From contig OZ176054.1 of NCBI GenBank assembly GCA_964247055.1, positions 5,146,001 to 5,210,000 on the forward strand: a stretch of DNA of 64,000 nucleotides, written 5' to 3'. The position numbers and the translations under genes are program-made. The notes under the pieces are model-generated. The model was not told where the DNA came from. It was given only the letters and a program-made list of their open reading frames with translations, and did no database searches. Shown one piece after another: positions 41,015 through 53,337 of this stretch; the first letter of the stretch is position 1, and each line of letters starts with the position of its first letter. Source of the stretch: Paragordius varius. Its lineage: Eukaryota > Nematomorpha.

Positions 41015-41700
41015 TTAATATTGTAATAAATTTAACATTGATAACATACGGATTCTTTGATGGTATTGGTTCCTTACTCCAATCTTTTGTCCACACAGTT
41101 CCGTCTTGAAATGCTTTGGCTATGATCTCTTTAACTTTATTTAATAGATCTGTATCTTTTAATGTGGTTAGGCATTTGTTGACATATGCTCTTAAAGAAG
41201 GGGGGTAATTATTCACATCATTTCTGAATATAAAATATATATTGTAACGTTATTGTCATATATAGGAGATAAATTATTTATATAATCCTTACCTTTGCCT
41301 AACATCATTTAAAGTGGTTTGAAATTTAACTGAAGCTTTTAACATATTAATATTGAACTTGGAGATGCTTGAACCATAATCATTGGAATCAGCATCTAAA
41401 AAATAACCATTTTTATACTTGTCTCTTGAATGGTAGAAACTTGTGGCAAGCCTTTCGTATCAGTGTATAAAGATAAGGGTTTAGTATCTCCAGCTGTGGT
41501 CGCAAAGGGCGTCTAAATATTATAAAACATATTACCATTCCAAAGGCACCTGGATACATCATCATTGGAAACATAATTGGTGGAGCGGTAGCAACGCCTT
41601 CTGTATAATTAAAACTCTGCTTAGGAGGTTTCTTTTCTTCCTTGCTCTTCATCGCTTCCAAAGCTTTCATAGCCGCTTCCCATTCTGGTTTATTTTCCAT
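37394..41700 (-). CDS. LENG8: LENG8 homolog (SAC3/GANP domain protein)
   Basis: Nuclear protein with a C-terminal SAC3/GANP/Thp3 domain, a family tied to mRNA export and processing. Exons, 5' to 3': 41700-41536, 41512-41419, 41396-41293, 41223-41050, 40948-40700, 40496-40392, 40288-40186, 40120-40018, 39653-39620, 39550-39412, 39210-39112, 39042-38908, 38773-38572, 38090-37880, 37539-37394. About 690 residues against about 770 in vertebrates. N-terminal landmarks are [19 protein letters not shown] and [12 protein letters not shown]. The middle is arginine-serine rich. The SAC3 region is well conserved: [61 protein letters not shown] and [16 protein letters not shown]. The stop is at 37394. 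The intron 41049-40949 contains a long TA run. Exon edges were found by eye and may be off by a base. Confidence 0.93.
40964..41012. repeat. (TA)n microsatellite in a LENG8 intron
   Basis: About 24 TA dinucleotides directly beside the acceptor of the fifth exon. Confidence 0.9.
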
Positions 41701-42972
41701 TTTAGGTATTCAGACGATTATTTGTCACAAACTATCCAATCAAAATATTCAATATGCTAAAATATTATGGAAAAAATTAAAATAAAAACCTATTTTTAAA
41801 ATAATAATTGAGCTAAAATTAAAATATTTATATTTAAAAACAAAATTTTGAATTATAAGAAAGAGTTTTTCAAAAAAATCTGAGATAAAAAAATGTTACA
41901 TTATCGCTTTATATAGAAAAAGTATTCAATATCTTTACAAATTTTTATACCATTTCCACCTAGCATCGATGCAGTAATACCTTCATTTTTATTTTTTAAA
42001 AATTAAATTTACATGAGCATTGAACTTTTTTATCTTGTAATTTAGCATGATTAATGTGGGCTCCATAAATAAGCGACTTTTGGAACCTATGCATTAAATT
42101 TTACTAATACACCATACACACAGTGCGCTTAAAAAGCATCCTGAAGAAATATGCACTGATACCTAAATGAGTCAAGAGTTTATGTTTTGGTATTGGTTGT
42201 ATAAATAAATATTTAAGCTTAAGAGGTAATGGTTTCATATATAAAAATGGCAATTTTGTAAAAATAATTTTTGGCCAAATCTAATATATAAAATTCTTTC
42301 TGTAAACGATAGAATAAAGTTTGTATTTTGAGATATTGTCCCAAATAGTGTCAAGTTTTTGTCTTAAGCTAGTTTATTAGCACTTTACTATTTCACTTTC
42401 CTGCCCTAGTCTTTTTGGGGTAGATAGATCTCAATTTGGTACAGAAACCATAGCTTAATTAAAACTAAATTATCAAAAATTCTCTTTTTGAAAAAAGCTT
42501 ATTACAGATTTGTGACTTCTCGTGTCTAATATTGGAACAACTCCAAAACAGGGCCTAAATAACCTTTCTCAATTTGCTAAGCTTAACTTACAAGTCAAGT
42601 GCAACTTTCTATCACATCACTCTTTATTTAAAGATCGATATGCGCAAATTTTGCCATTTTCTGATATGAACTTGTTGTTGTAGCTAAGATCGGGTTTGAT
42701 TTGTCGCTTTGTAAGTGTAGTTACGCCAGCTTGTACGGTGAGGTGTGATGGATACCACATATTGCATTACGCATATTATATCTGCTACGTTGTTTTGAGC
42801 CTTCTTTTGCCCGACATAAACTGATACTAGTTTTTTGGCTCTAGTGATGTGGCCAAATTAAGAGATTTTCATTTAAAGTCAGTTATTAATTTTATCTTCC
42901 TAATGTATCAGTACCAGTTTTCCTGAAAAATTGCTACAGATATGGAGCAGTTACCTCAATTAAATAACTTGA
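41701..42972. other. LENG8 upstream region, no gene
   Basis: No coding sequence supported. The segment 42530-42660 shares short words with 46600 and 55640 (for example ACTCCAAAACA and TTTTGCCATT.TCTGATATG), so part of it is a dispersed repeat of unknown class. Confidence 0.35.
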
Positions 42973-43258
42973 CACTTCGATTCAAATTGGGGTATTTAAA
43001 TATAATTGGTATTCTTAAAAAACTAACGAATAGAATAGCCCTAATTTAAATTTATGCTTCTAGCCATAAATATTATATAATTTAACCAAAAAAATCTAAA
43101 TAAAATATAGTTTTGAAAAGAAAATTTATCTCGGATTGATTGGCGCCAGAATTATTTTTGATTTTTTTTACAGAATACATATTTTTTAAGTGAATAATCA
43201 AACTTCCTGTAAAGGTATCATTTAAAATTTTCCGTTACAAAGCATTTATTTTTTTGTA

Positions 43259-43830
43259 ATGGAAGAATTTTATAGTTTTGATATTAGCAAAGATTATTCG
43301 AGCGATAATGTGGAGAGTGACTCCTCATCTTCGGAGTCAGGTATAAAATTTATTTAAATTTCAATATAATCGAAAATCTAGCTTATTCAAAATTAATTGT
43401 TTGGATTAAACACTTAAATTCTATTAAATCAAGCAATCCACATAATCCGTTTTATCCCCGGGTTCAATCAGAAAACTGGATTAATTTGAATATAGAGGAA
43501 TTTGATGCCTTTTAGGTATATTATCCATATACAAATTTAGGTATCTTGATTATGGGCGTTTTGGATGAAATCAGTAAAAAAAGTTGCCTAAATCCGCAAG
43601 AAAAACAAAAAATCTTAACAAAATCATCCTTTTCGGCTTTTATGTAGGGAATTTAGGAACGCAATAATAATAATGTGCCAAAAAGTATGTATTAATATAT
43701 TATATAAGGTGCTATTTGCGTCCAAGATCTGTTGACAAAAAACCGTTATATTTTGCCAAGTATGCCATAATCCGGTGTGCAAAAACCACAGAAAAACAAT
43801 CATTTATTGCTAATTTTTATTATTGACTTT
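43259..43830 (+). pseudogene. piggyBac-like transposase relic
   Basis: N-terminal acidic segment (MEEFYSFDISKDYSSDN...DSSSSES) and, in another frame, a C-terminal Cys/His knuckle (CQVCHNPVCKNH). Only about 570 bases separate start and end, against about 1.6 kb for an intact transposase. Most of the catalytic core is gone and several frame changes are present. Confidence 0.5.
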
Positions 43831-44496
43831 TTTGTTTTTATAAAACGTTAATTCATGAGCTAAGTTTATCTCTAATTGGTGTTGAACGAGATCCTCTTGA
43901 TTGTTTGCAATATAATGCCAATAAATATTACATATTTTGAGAATAACATATAACAATTATTATAACCAATTTTGACAAATCTGATTATCATAACAGGCCA
44001 ATCTAACGTCATACCTCTATGTGTTTTAAAATAATTTTTAATACGCCTTGATGTAAGTTGAGACAAAACAACAAGGGTAACTTCAGCACTTTTGAATCGA
44101 ATTTCAAAGAGATGCGTATGATAATCAAAACCAAATAAATTTTAAGGAAAGGTTTAAAATTGAGAAAAATTGCAATATTTAAACAATCACAAAAAAATAA
44201 TTTAATAATTCATGGCATTTAAATAGAGATGCCCGGGCCGCGGTTTGAGTTTCACTAATCTATAATCGATTTACTTCTAGAAAGCAAAAAGCAAGTTTTT
44301 ATTTATTTTGAAAGATGAACAAAGAATAAGTAAATATACATAATTATATAAAGCATTAAATATTAACGATCTTGTTCGGTAGAATTATTCTGAGAGATCA
44401 AGATTTTAATAAATTTGTTGACCAATTGATAAAACCATATATATGATTCTGATTCTTTCATGTTTTAACACTTGGATACAACACACTCATTTTAGT

Positions 44497-44535
44497 CCTT
44501 CGATTCAAATTGGGGTAGTTGGATACCCCAGGACT
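44497..44535 (+). repeat. Extra palindromic TIR copy inside the piggyBac-like element
   Basis: The sequence CCTTCGATTCAAATTGGGG followed by TAGTTGGATACCCCAGG repeats the element's end in direct orientation, 550 bases before the right end. It could be a subterminal repeat or the left end of a nested MITE running to 45050. Its variant bases (CCTTCG, GTTGGATA) match the lone end at 53310-53337 better than the end at 42973. Confidence 0.6.
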
Positions 44536-45050
44536 ATTCATAATCAAATACTTTTAAAAGTATGGAAGGAATCGAAACAATGACAAAATTTTGCACTTAT
44601 ATAACATTAATAAACCGAAATATATAAAAAAATTTATTTAAAAATACTTGATATTACTTATTTCGAGCTAAAACCGAAAGGTAAAAATTTCGTCAACGTG
44701 ACATGTGTCAAATTTTAAATTTAAAAAATGATATAAAATAAACCGCTTTTTCTATTTCTTTAAATGTTAGATGTAATTTATATAAATAAATAGCTTTAGT
44801 TTTATTCTTAAAATTAAATGAAGACGATATTTTGCAAAAATTTTGTAAAATAAAAATGGCGTCGAAGTAGTTTGAGATGGAACTTTTTTTTAAAAACAAA
44901 ATTTCATTAAGATTTTTTGGCATATTTATATAATATTTATCAGGATAGAAGCATAAATTTAAATTGGGACCGTTTCCTTTAGTAGTTTTTTAAAAATTTT
45001 AATTTAAATTTAGTCTGGGGTATTTAGATACCCCAATTTGAATCGAAGTG

Positions 45051-47599
45051 TTAATACTATTGTGTAGTAAACCTAAATATAAAATTTACTTCAGGAGTTA
45101 TGTGGAATGTTTTCAATTAAGCAAATCTATTTACAAAATTTATAAGATTACTTTTATTTTGTTTCTCGAGCTACAATAACTGTCCAATTATATAAGGATT
45201 TCAAATATATGTCTTTATAAGCCTATAAATTAAAAAAATTTTAAATATGTTTTCATTCTGTTATGGCGATGCCCAATATAAATAATAGATATTTGTAATT
45301 CGATTGTCTGAAGCATGTATAGACTTGAATTAAAATGGAAATTTCCTGTTTTAGTTATTTAGGGATTAATAAATATAAATTAAGGGATATAACTTTACAA
45401 CAATAGGTACTTAGTAAATTATTTGCTTTTCAAAAGCCTGGAAATAGGACTCTAATACAGCAGATTTCAATATTTACAAATGTCCAACTGTTTATAAGGC
45501 ATGTTTTCAAGCAATCCGGTTTTACTCCCACCAAATTAATAAGCCACCTGATGAAATATATTAATTCTATTAAAAAATGCATCAGGATTATCATGGTGGT
45601 CCTTACGAGTGATTTAAGAAAGTTATTTAGACTTTTGTGGTAGGTGCTCCATACCAGAAAATGAAAATAATTTGGGCACATTTTTTAAAAAAAAATTAAG
45701 TAAAAGCTAAATGCTTCATTCCAAAAAATTTCACTACAATATATGAAATTTCATATAAAAAGCAAAATATATTTTTCGTGAAAGCTGAATGCTTCGTCTC
45801 AAAAAATATCACTAAAATTTATCATACACTACAAATAAAAAGTAAAATAATATAATAAAATTTTAATTTTTAGACCTGGGCTCCGAATGTTGTATAATTT
45901 TTCGCCCTTTTAAAATTTGATTTCTAAAAATGAACGCCAAAACAAGATGCAAAAAAATTTTTAATACATGATATATATGATGCTAAAAAAATATTTTTTA
46001 AAAAATGACTTGGCCCAAAAATTTATTATTTAATAGCAAAATAATTTGCTATTTTTAAATATAAAAAAAACAACGTAAAACACCTTTCTCTATAAGTATT
46101 CTAAGTTCAGTTTACCTCAGAAATATAAAGTTTTATTTCAAATTTGGAATATTTGTAAAAAACAATTTATATTTAACATTAGTTTAAAAAAACTAATATT
46201 TTTATCAAAATTCTGACGCAGTAAAGTTTATGATCGACTTATATAAAAAAAAGTGTTTTTACAATATTTCAAAGCGTTTTATACCGTTTCCATTTGCTTC
46301 AAATTAGCAACCTTACGGAAATTTCAGGAATATTTAATAAACTATGCAATTTCTAAAATTATTTATTTTTAATGCTATAATCTATCTATAATGTATTAGA
46401 ATTCTTTTAGCAAAATTTCGTTTATTTTAAGAGAAGTAGCCTATGTAAGAAAGGCCAAAAAAATTTGGAATGTTGGAACCCATATCTAGAAAATGAACAT
46501 TTATGAATAGTGTTTTGTCTTTTATAGTAGTTTATGATTTATTTTGACCATATTTTTTGGAATGAAGTTAGCTTTCACACAAAAATATTTATTTGATAAA
46601 ATATGAAATTTTGCCATTATCTGATATGGAATATCACAAAACTGAAAATAATATTCTTAAATCATTCATAAGGGCCGAAATCAAAAGCACCATGATAATC
46701 CTGAAACATATTTATCAGAATATATATATTATCAGCATATTTTTAACACCCCTTCCCGATTTTGGACGCAGTGTAATCTATATATATTCTATTAGCTATT
46801 ATAAAATCCAAAAAGATGAAGATTATTACAATTTCTCATTTTCTATTTTTTGCAAATTAAAAGGCCTAAGAAAGCTTATTTCTATTGATTCAATACTTTA
46901 AATAATTTTTAAGATATTGTACTGGGTATACAACCTACGAAAGTCAAAAATGTCAAAAATATGTTTTATGAAAAATGCATACCTTATTAAAAAAATTTTA
47001 CAGTATAATGATGAACCCTATTTTATCGTATTTCAGTGGATTGTTAAAAACAAAAACACTTTAAGATATATAATAACAATTATTGTATTATTAACACAAA
47101 ATCAAAGCGGTTAAAACAATATTAACGAGATAAATATATAGCAAATAATAATCAGGTGCTTGTGGTTTTGGAGCTTGAGAGTATAGAAAGTTATTTGCAC
47201 TTTTTACTTGCTGGATATCGATAAATCCCAAAATGCGCACTTTATGTTTAATAAAAAGTTTGTATAAAATCTAGCTGTATTCGAATGAATATCATTAAAA
47301 TATATGTATGATACTCTATATTTGAAATGGAATTAATGTTCTTATATTATGGGTTGCTCCAAAAGTTTCTAAATTTTTGCCCCCTTTGGGTTAGTTTTCT
47401 TAAAATAACGCAAAAATGCCTAGATTTTGCCATAATTTTATAGTATTTGTAGATTATGAACAATTTTAAAAAAAGCTTACTTTGTTCAATTAAATTTTTA
47501 GCTTTATTTATTAATGCGGACTTCATATTATGAGGTATGATATAGAAACGTAATAAAAAACCCTTATATATATTCCGATGATGCTATATTTCTTTATAA
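45051..47599. other. Repeat-rich non-coding stretch
   Basis: No gene is supported. A block with CACCATGATAATCCTGA occurs near 46690 in plus orientation, reversed near 45580, and in altered form (CACCATGAGAGTCTTGA) near 49680. This points to an unidentified dispersed repeat. Open frames at 46593-46901 and 46917-47114 are compositionally trivial. Confidence 0.4.
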
Positions 47600-48672
47600 T
47601 ATATATATTTATAAAAATGGAAAATGCTGGCTTTGTGTGGTACAGGAAAACCGGTAGACCCATTCAAATCCAAACTTCGAAAAAAAATAATCATTAATGA
47701 ACGCCCTGACAATAGCTTCGCCCTTTTTTTTGAAATAGGCCAACAGTTCGGGCCCACCCCGTGTGAAAAACGGGTTTTTTTATTTTAAAAAATCCACAAA
47801 AATCGTGTCTTGACAATTTTGTGGAGAACGTGTTGGTCCATTCTATTTCAAATATGATTTTTGTTTACTTATTTTCGATTGTGCCGAACATAGTCGAGTC
47901 ACTTTTTTGATTTAGGCCCTCTTTTTACCCACTCCCCCCGTAAAATGCCATTTTTCAAAAAACAAAGTCCACAAAAATAATTTTTTAAATCTATTTTTCG
48001 CCCTAGGTATGAGACCGTAAAAATTCCATATGGATTCCACGTATTCCCTGTAGGCAAAAATTTTAGTCAGGCGTTTCTTTGATGATAGCTGCTGGGTAAG
48101 GAGCTACCCGCTAAAAACTGATTCCTCATGTAACTTTGTGATCTGTTTCTGGAAAATCGGTGAACCCAATCAAATCCAAATATCGAAAAAATATAATCAT
48201 TAATGAATGCCCCGACAATAGCTTCGCCCTTTTTTGGAATTAGGTCCCCAGTTCGGGCCTACCCCTTGCGAAAAATGGGTTAAGTCTATTTTTTGGAGAA
48301 CGTGTTGGACCATTCAATTTCAAATATGATTTTTGTTTACTTATTTTTGATCGCGCTTAACATAGTCGACTCTTTTTTTTGATTTAGGTCCTCTTTTTAC
48401 CCGCTACCCCCGTAAAATGCCATTTTTTTTCAAAAAAAACAAAGTCCACAAAAATATTTTTTTGATTGTATTTTTTTGCTCAAGGTATGAGACTGTAAAA
48501 ATTCGAGAAGGATTTTTCGTATTGCCTGTTAAAAGGCAAAAATTTTAGTCAAGCGTTTCTTTGATGATAGCTGCTGAGTAAGGAGCTACCCGCTAAAAAC
48601 TGATTCCTCATGTAACTTTGTGATCTGGTATACCGGAAAACCGGTAGACCCATTCAAACCAAACTTCGAAAC
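47600..48672 (+). mobile_element. Non-autonomous Helitron, two internal units, 3' end lost
   Basis: It begins with the family start TATATTTATAAAAATGGAAA and carries the TTTGTG marker at about 47634, 48137 and 48619. The tandem units are thus 503 and 482 bases. The match stops at CAAACTTCGAAACCC without the terminal palindromes or CTAG, so the copy is 3'-truncated. Confidence 0.75.
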
Positions 48673-50364
48673 CCTACATTCGTTTTCAATTATATGTTTG
48701 TTAAATATAAATTATGTTTTAACAAAATTTTACTTAAAAAAGCATCCCTTTATTGTTTTTATAATTTCTACCATGCTTTAATACTATAAAATTGCTCTAA
48801 ATTAAATTTAAAATATCCATTTTTTCGGAATATCTTTGATGGCAAAATTTGGATTTAATCAAAAATTTATGTCGCAATCTCACTTTTCGCCTTTGTTTTA
48901 GAACTTGCCTTCGTAGGTCCAAAAATTTGAGACTTTCTGAGATTACAATTATTAAAAGTTTTTTTTTATTAAGTTGATGATTTAGTATGTTAGTACTAAC
49001 CTTTACAAATATTAAACCAAATGTGCGAAAATTTTATCGTTTTTGCTATGGTGCAGTTACCATAAAAATGGTTACTATATTACTCATACGACTCAACGAA
49101 AAATACTGATACATTTATCCCAGATTATTATATTTCATCATAATTGTTTTCATAGTTTGTGATTCAATGACGCTATACATTCTACCCAGATATTTGGACG
49201 GGTGTTCGTCTTTAAATGTCACTAAATTTTTTACATAAAAAACATTTTATATTTAATTGATAAGAAAAACAAATTCTTTATTCCTAAATTTTGAGGTGAT
49301 GAACTGTTCAAAGAATGTATTTAAATTAGCTTACACGATTTTATACCAATTTTACCATGCTATAAAATATCATAAAATATGGTTCTTCTGAATTTTGCTT
49401 AAGATTAAATCTATTAACAAAGATGCATTTTTCAAAAATAGTTTTTTGGTATCATCTACACATTAAAAATTCTTAACGGATTTTTTGTGGTTTAATCTTA
49501 TGGAAGAAGCAAAGAAACATGAACCTATATCTAAAAATAAAATTTATTTTTTAATATAGTATATTTTGTGTATTGTTAATTTAATTTAGCATAATGCACG
49601 CACATGCGATTTTTTGATATAGAGTGATAACAAAAGTGTATTTTCTTATATTACCTCTTAAGGCTGTCAAAAGCACCATGAGAGTCTTGATACATTAGAA
49701 TATATTATCAAGATATATATGATACATCTCAAATTTGTCCACGTGTTTTTAATGATTTTTGAAAAATGAAATTAAAAATATAATATAAATAATTTGTAAT
49801 CGCAAAGTTAATCAAATTTTTAATCAATCCGTTCGCAATCAAACTCCACATTTTCAATCACACTCATTTTACCAATCATAATCAACACTTTTTTATTCAA
49901 ACTAACATTTATATAAAAACTAAACTTTTGTTTAACAAAAATAGATATAATCTTTAAAATACTTCGATGCCATTTTATTTTATAACATTTTTAAAAAAAT
50001 CGTGTTTATTTGATTTTAAGGCTAAATTATGTTTACTTTTTTATTTATATCACAAGTAAACATTAATAAGCAGAAAAAGTGGTATATTTTGCATTATTTT
50101 TATATTTATTAACTAATGCACACATTTATGGTGGCTTTATTTTTACCTTCAAAAATCATTGTTATACATATCATCTCTTTTTTTTCTCTACTCCTTGGTG
50201 CCTAATTATTTTATTTTTTGCTAGCCTAGCCATAATTTCTTTATATTCTTTTATGATTGCTAGACAGAGTGAAATATTAATATTTATAATTTATCCAAAT
50301 TAACAACATTTATAAAGATTACTCTTTAATTTTATTTATTATTCTAGATATTTATTTTTTTTGT
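48673..50364. other. Gene-free stretch before the LINE
   Basis: No coding region recognised. The frame at 50079-50303 is a hydrophobic, T-rich chance frame. Confidence 0.4.
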
Positions 50365-50431
50365 AAAGAGGGTAAGTGAGAGGAATGGCAAACCACCCTC
50401 GTTTATTACTGCCAAAAAATAGTTTTACTAT

Positions 50432-51058
50432 ATGAACTTAACGCGACTTTTCAAAGTTGGATGCTGGAACGTACGTTCCTTAACAGAAACCAAACAGGTG
50501 ATAATTGAAAAGGAAATGGAAAGATTGAACTTAGATATACTGGGTCTAACGGAAACCAATCAAAAAGGTAGCGCGAAAGTACAAAACGAAAATTATACAT
50601 TGTTAAGATCGGGAAGAGATGACCAGAAATCAGAAGGCGTTGCAGTATTAATAAAAAACAAATTAAATAAAAGTCTCATTAGTTATACACCATATACACC
50701 CAGAATCATGAGTATAAGGCTGAATGCCAAGCCTCTTAAATTTACATACATAGTAGTCTATGCTCCTACGTCAAACGCTCCCAAAGAAGACATAGAGGAT
50801 TTTTATGCAACGTTGCAAATAGATTTGGATGAAACGAAGAAAGGAGATATGATTATCATAGGAGGGGATTGGAACAGCAAAGTTGGTAGAGGTAGAGTAG
50901 ATCAAATAGTTGGCCCATATGGATTGGGAGAACGAAACGAGGCCGGGGAAGCACTGATCAATTTTTGTCAAGAAAATGAGATGATGATAACCAACACAAT
51001 AGGAGGTACACATGGACCTCTCCATGTGGTAAATATAAGAACTAAATTGATTACATAA
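50432..51058 (+). pseudogene. LINE endonuclease fragment (APE type)
   Basis: Open for 208 codons. The APE fold residues are in place: WNVRSL, the TETN glutamate, YAPTS and the DWNSK metal/catalytic block. It departs from the family after ITNTIGGTHG, before the C-terminal SDH block, because of a frame change. Confidence 0.85.
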
Positions 51059-51719
51059 TATACTCAAAAATGGAAAAGCTCTATAATCGCCAAAACAAGC
51101 AAAAGCAGCGATTGCTCTAGCGATAATGAGCTTCTAGTAATCAAAATCAAACTTAAAATAATTAAAAATAAGGTTAAACAGATATACAGATATGACACTC
51201 GGAACATTCCAAATAGTTATAGAACAGAAACAAAAGATAGATTAGAAAGATTGGACAGTGAATGTAGCTCAGAACAATTATGGGGAACGATAAAAAATGT
51301 TGTTAATGAAGTGGCAAAAGAAAAAATGCAGAGAGTAAAGAGGAAAGATAACAAATGGATATCAGAGAAGAGTTTAGAGATAGCAGAAAAGAGGAGAAAA
51401 GCTAAATAAAGAGGTGGTAATAAAATGGTAAAATTATATAACAAAGATTCTTAACGACAAACAAGGAAGGATTACGAAGATTTTCTTAATAAACAATGTC
51501 TGGAAGTGGAATTAAATAACAAAAAGGGATTAATGCAACCAATGTTCCAGAAACTGAAGCAAATGACTCATAAACCTTTTATATCATCCCAAAAGATTAA
51601 AAAAAGAATGGCACCATATTGTGCAAACAAACAGAAGTACAAGATGGAAGGAATATACCCGAAAACTCTATCAGGCTCCTCAAACAAAAGTGTTGCAATT
51701 AAAAGAAGAAGAACGTGAT

Positions 51720-52553
51720 CCAGATATACTAAGAGAGGAGGTTGTATTAGCCTTAAAACAAATTCCTAACAACAAAGCGATGGGATTAGACAATATCCCA
51801 ATAGAGTTCATAAAAGCTATTCCTTTAGAAACGTTACACAAGTTATGTCAAAAGGTGTGGGAAACATGTGAGTGGCCAAACGACTGGACATCATCTGTAT
51901 ATCTCCCAATATACAAAAAAGGAGATGTACTACAGTGCGAGAACTATCGGAACATATCTCTTATTAGCCACGCTAGTAAGGTCTTACTAAAAGTAATACA
52001 AAACAGGATGCACAGTATCATATAGACAGAAATACCAGAAAATCAAGCCGGATTTATGAAGGGAAAAAGCACAAGAGACCATATGTCAAACATGAGAAGG
52101 ATAATGGAAACATCAAAAGAGTTCCAGAAAGAATTATACATGTGTTTTATTGATTACAGACAAGCCTTCGATTCAATTAACTCTGACTCCTTGTGGGAAA
52201 CATTAAAGTTAGTAGGGGTATCGTCTCACTTAATAAGATTGATTAGCTCTCTCTATGTAAAACAAAGAGCGATTATTAGAACATCAGCGGGGGACACAGA
52301 CGAAATACCTATCTTGAAAGGATTCACAAGGGTGTTGCTTATCCCCTTATCTGTTCAATATGTGCACAGAAATTATAATAGTTGGATGGTAAAAATATTG
52401 GAGTAAGAATAGGAGGGAGAACAATCAATAATTTAAGGTTTGCAGACGATACCACTCTTATAGCTGAAAGTGCAAATGATTTGAAGGAATTGATTGAAGT
52501 GATTCGAAAGGAAAGTTTGAGTTATGGTCTTAAGCTTAATCCTAACAAAACCT
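51720..52553 (+). pseudogene. LINE reverse transcriptase fragment
   Basis: The fingers and palm read across several frames: NNKAMGLDNIPIEFIKA, WPNDWTSSVYLPIYKKGD, ENQAGFMKGKSTRDHM, CFIDYRQAFDSINSD and LRFADDTTLIAESANDL. A stop follows the HSII segment near 52023. The QGC.LSP region after ILKG is degraded, and a stop follows LNPNKT near 52552. Confidence 0.85.
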
Positions 52554-52630
52554 AAATATTATGTACAGGAAAAGAGCCTACAATTATTATAGAAGGAGTA
52601 GAAATAGAAATAGTTAAACAGTTAACGTTT

Positions 52631-53200
52631 TTGGGCGCAATAATTTCAGAGGATGGGACTTCAACTCCTGACATCAGAAAGAGAATAGGATTGGGTAGAG
52701 AAGCGATGACCAAATTAATAAAGATTTGGAAAAACAAAAGCATAGGAGTTGAAACCAAAAAAAGATTACTCTACTGTTTCGTTCTACCGGTCACCACATA
52801 TGGATGTGAGAGTTGGACTCTCAGAAAAAGGGTCAAAGAAAGGCTCATGGCTTTTGAAAGGAGCTGCTGGCGTAGGATGCTAGGATACACCTGGAAGGAT
52901 AAAATTAAGAATGGAAATCTAACTTCAGAAATAAAACCTAAAACAAACATCCTGGAGATAATTCTAAAAAGAAAGTTAACATATTTTGGTCATGTCATGC
53001 GATCGAATTCTCTGGAGAAAGATACAATGTTTGGGAAGGTAGAAGGGCAAAGGAAACGAGGCCGACCACCGATGAGGTGGTTGGATACGATAAAAGAAGA
53101 GACCAAAATGACATTGAAAGAGCTCAATATAGCGGTTAAAGATAGAAAAAAATGGAAAAAAATAGTTAAAACTATATCCAAAAAGTCGTTTGCGACTTAG
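52631..53200 (+). pseudogene. LINE RT C-terminal domain fragment
   Basis: 189 codons with the RTE thumb and C-terminal landmarks: GAIISEDGTSTPDIRKRIGL, VLPVTTYGCESWTLRK, AFERSCWRRMLGYTW, KRKLTYFGHVMRSNSLEKD and KRGRPPMRWLDTIKEETKM. Translation ends about 18 bases before the ACCA tail, the expected position of the ORF end. Confidence 0.85.
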
Positions 53201-53309
53201 GAAAAACCAACCAACCAATACCTCTGAACAAGGAAAACTATGTATTGAATTATTATTTTATTTTTTGGTTATTAATGTTGAAATATTTTATATAAAACTA
53301 ACCATATCC

Positions 53310-53337
53310 AACGACCCCAATTTGAATCGAAGGACAA
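53310..53337 (-). repeat. Lone piggyBac-like terminal repeat
   Basis: On the minus strand it reads TCCTTCGATTCAAATTGGGG then TCGTTGG, matching the ends at 44497 and 45050. No partner end is seen next to it. Confidence 0.6.

Larger units (their letters stand above)
42973..45050 (+). mobile_element. piggyBac-like element, internally deleted
   Basis: The terminal inverted repeats are CACTTCGATTCAAATTGGGG plus TATTTAAATA at the left and the same, inverted, at the right. They are flanked by TTGA and TTAA, consistent with the TTAA target of piggyBac. Inside, a plus-strand ATG at 43259 opens MEEFYSFDISKDYSSDN with an acidic serine tract, typical of piggyBac transposase N-termini. A cysteine/histidine piece CQVCHNPVCKNHRK near 43760 resembles the C-terminal zinc-binding domain. 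The DDD catalytic core between them is missing. Each TIR can fold on itself (GGGGTATCTAAATACCCC). Confidence 0.6.
50365..53218 (+). mobile_element. RTE-clade (BovB-like) LINE, nearly full length, broken
   Basis: One non-LTR retrotransposon covering 5' UTR, endonuclease, reverse transcriptase and tail. The endonuclease piece (50432-51058) reads GCWNVRSLTETKQVIIEKEM, LGLTETNQKG, YAPTSNAP, GGDWNSKVGR, GLGERNEAGEALINFCQEN, matching BovB/RTE block by block. RT pieces follow at 51720-52025 (IPNNKAMGLDNIPIEF, PIYKKGD..ENYRNISLISHASKVLLK) and 52050-52380 (AGFMKGKSTRDHM, CFIDYRQAFDSI). The catalytic FADD motif is near 52440. The C-terminal part (52631-53200) has YGCESWT, FERSCWRRML, FGHVMR and RKRGRPPMRWLD. 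At least five frame changes or stops break it. It ends in ACCAACCAACCAATA, a short tandem tail as RTE elements have instead of long poly(A). Confidence 0.9.

Noticed and set aside
48030-48130. Possible self-cleaving (hammerhead) ribozyme in the tandem repeat unit
   Set aside because: A GGGTA..TACCC hairpin is present, but I could not find the CUGAUGA and GAAA core in the right order on either strand.
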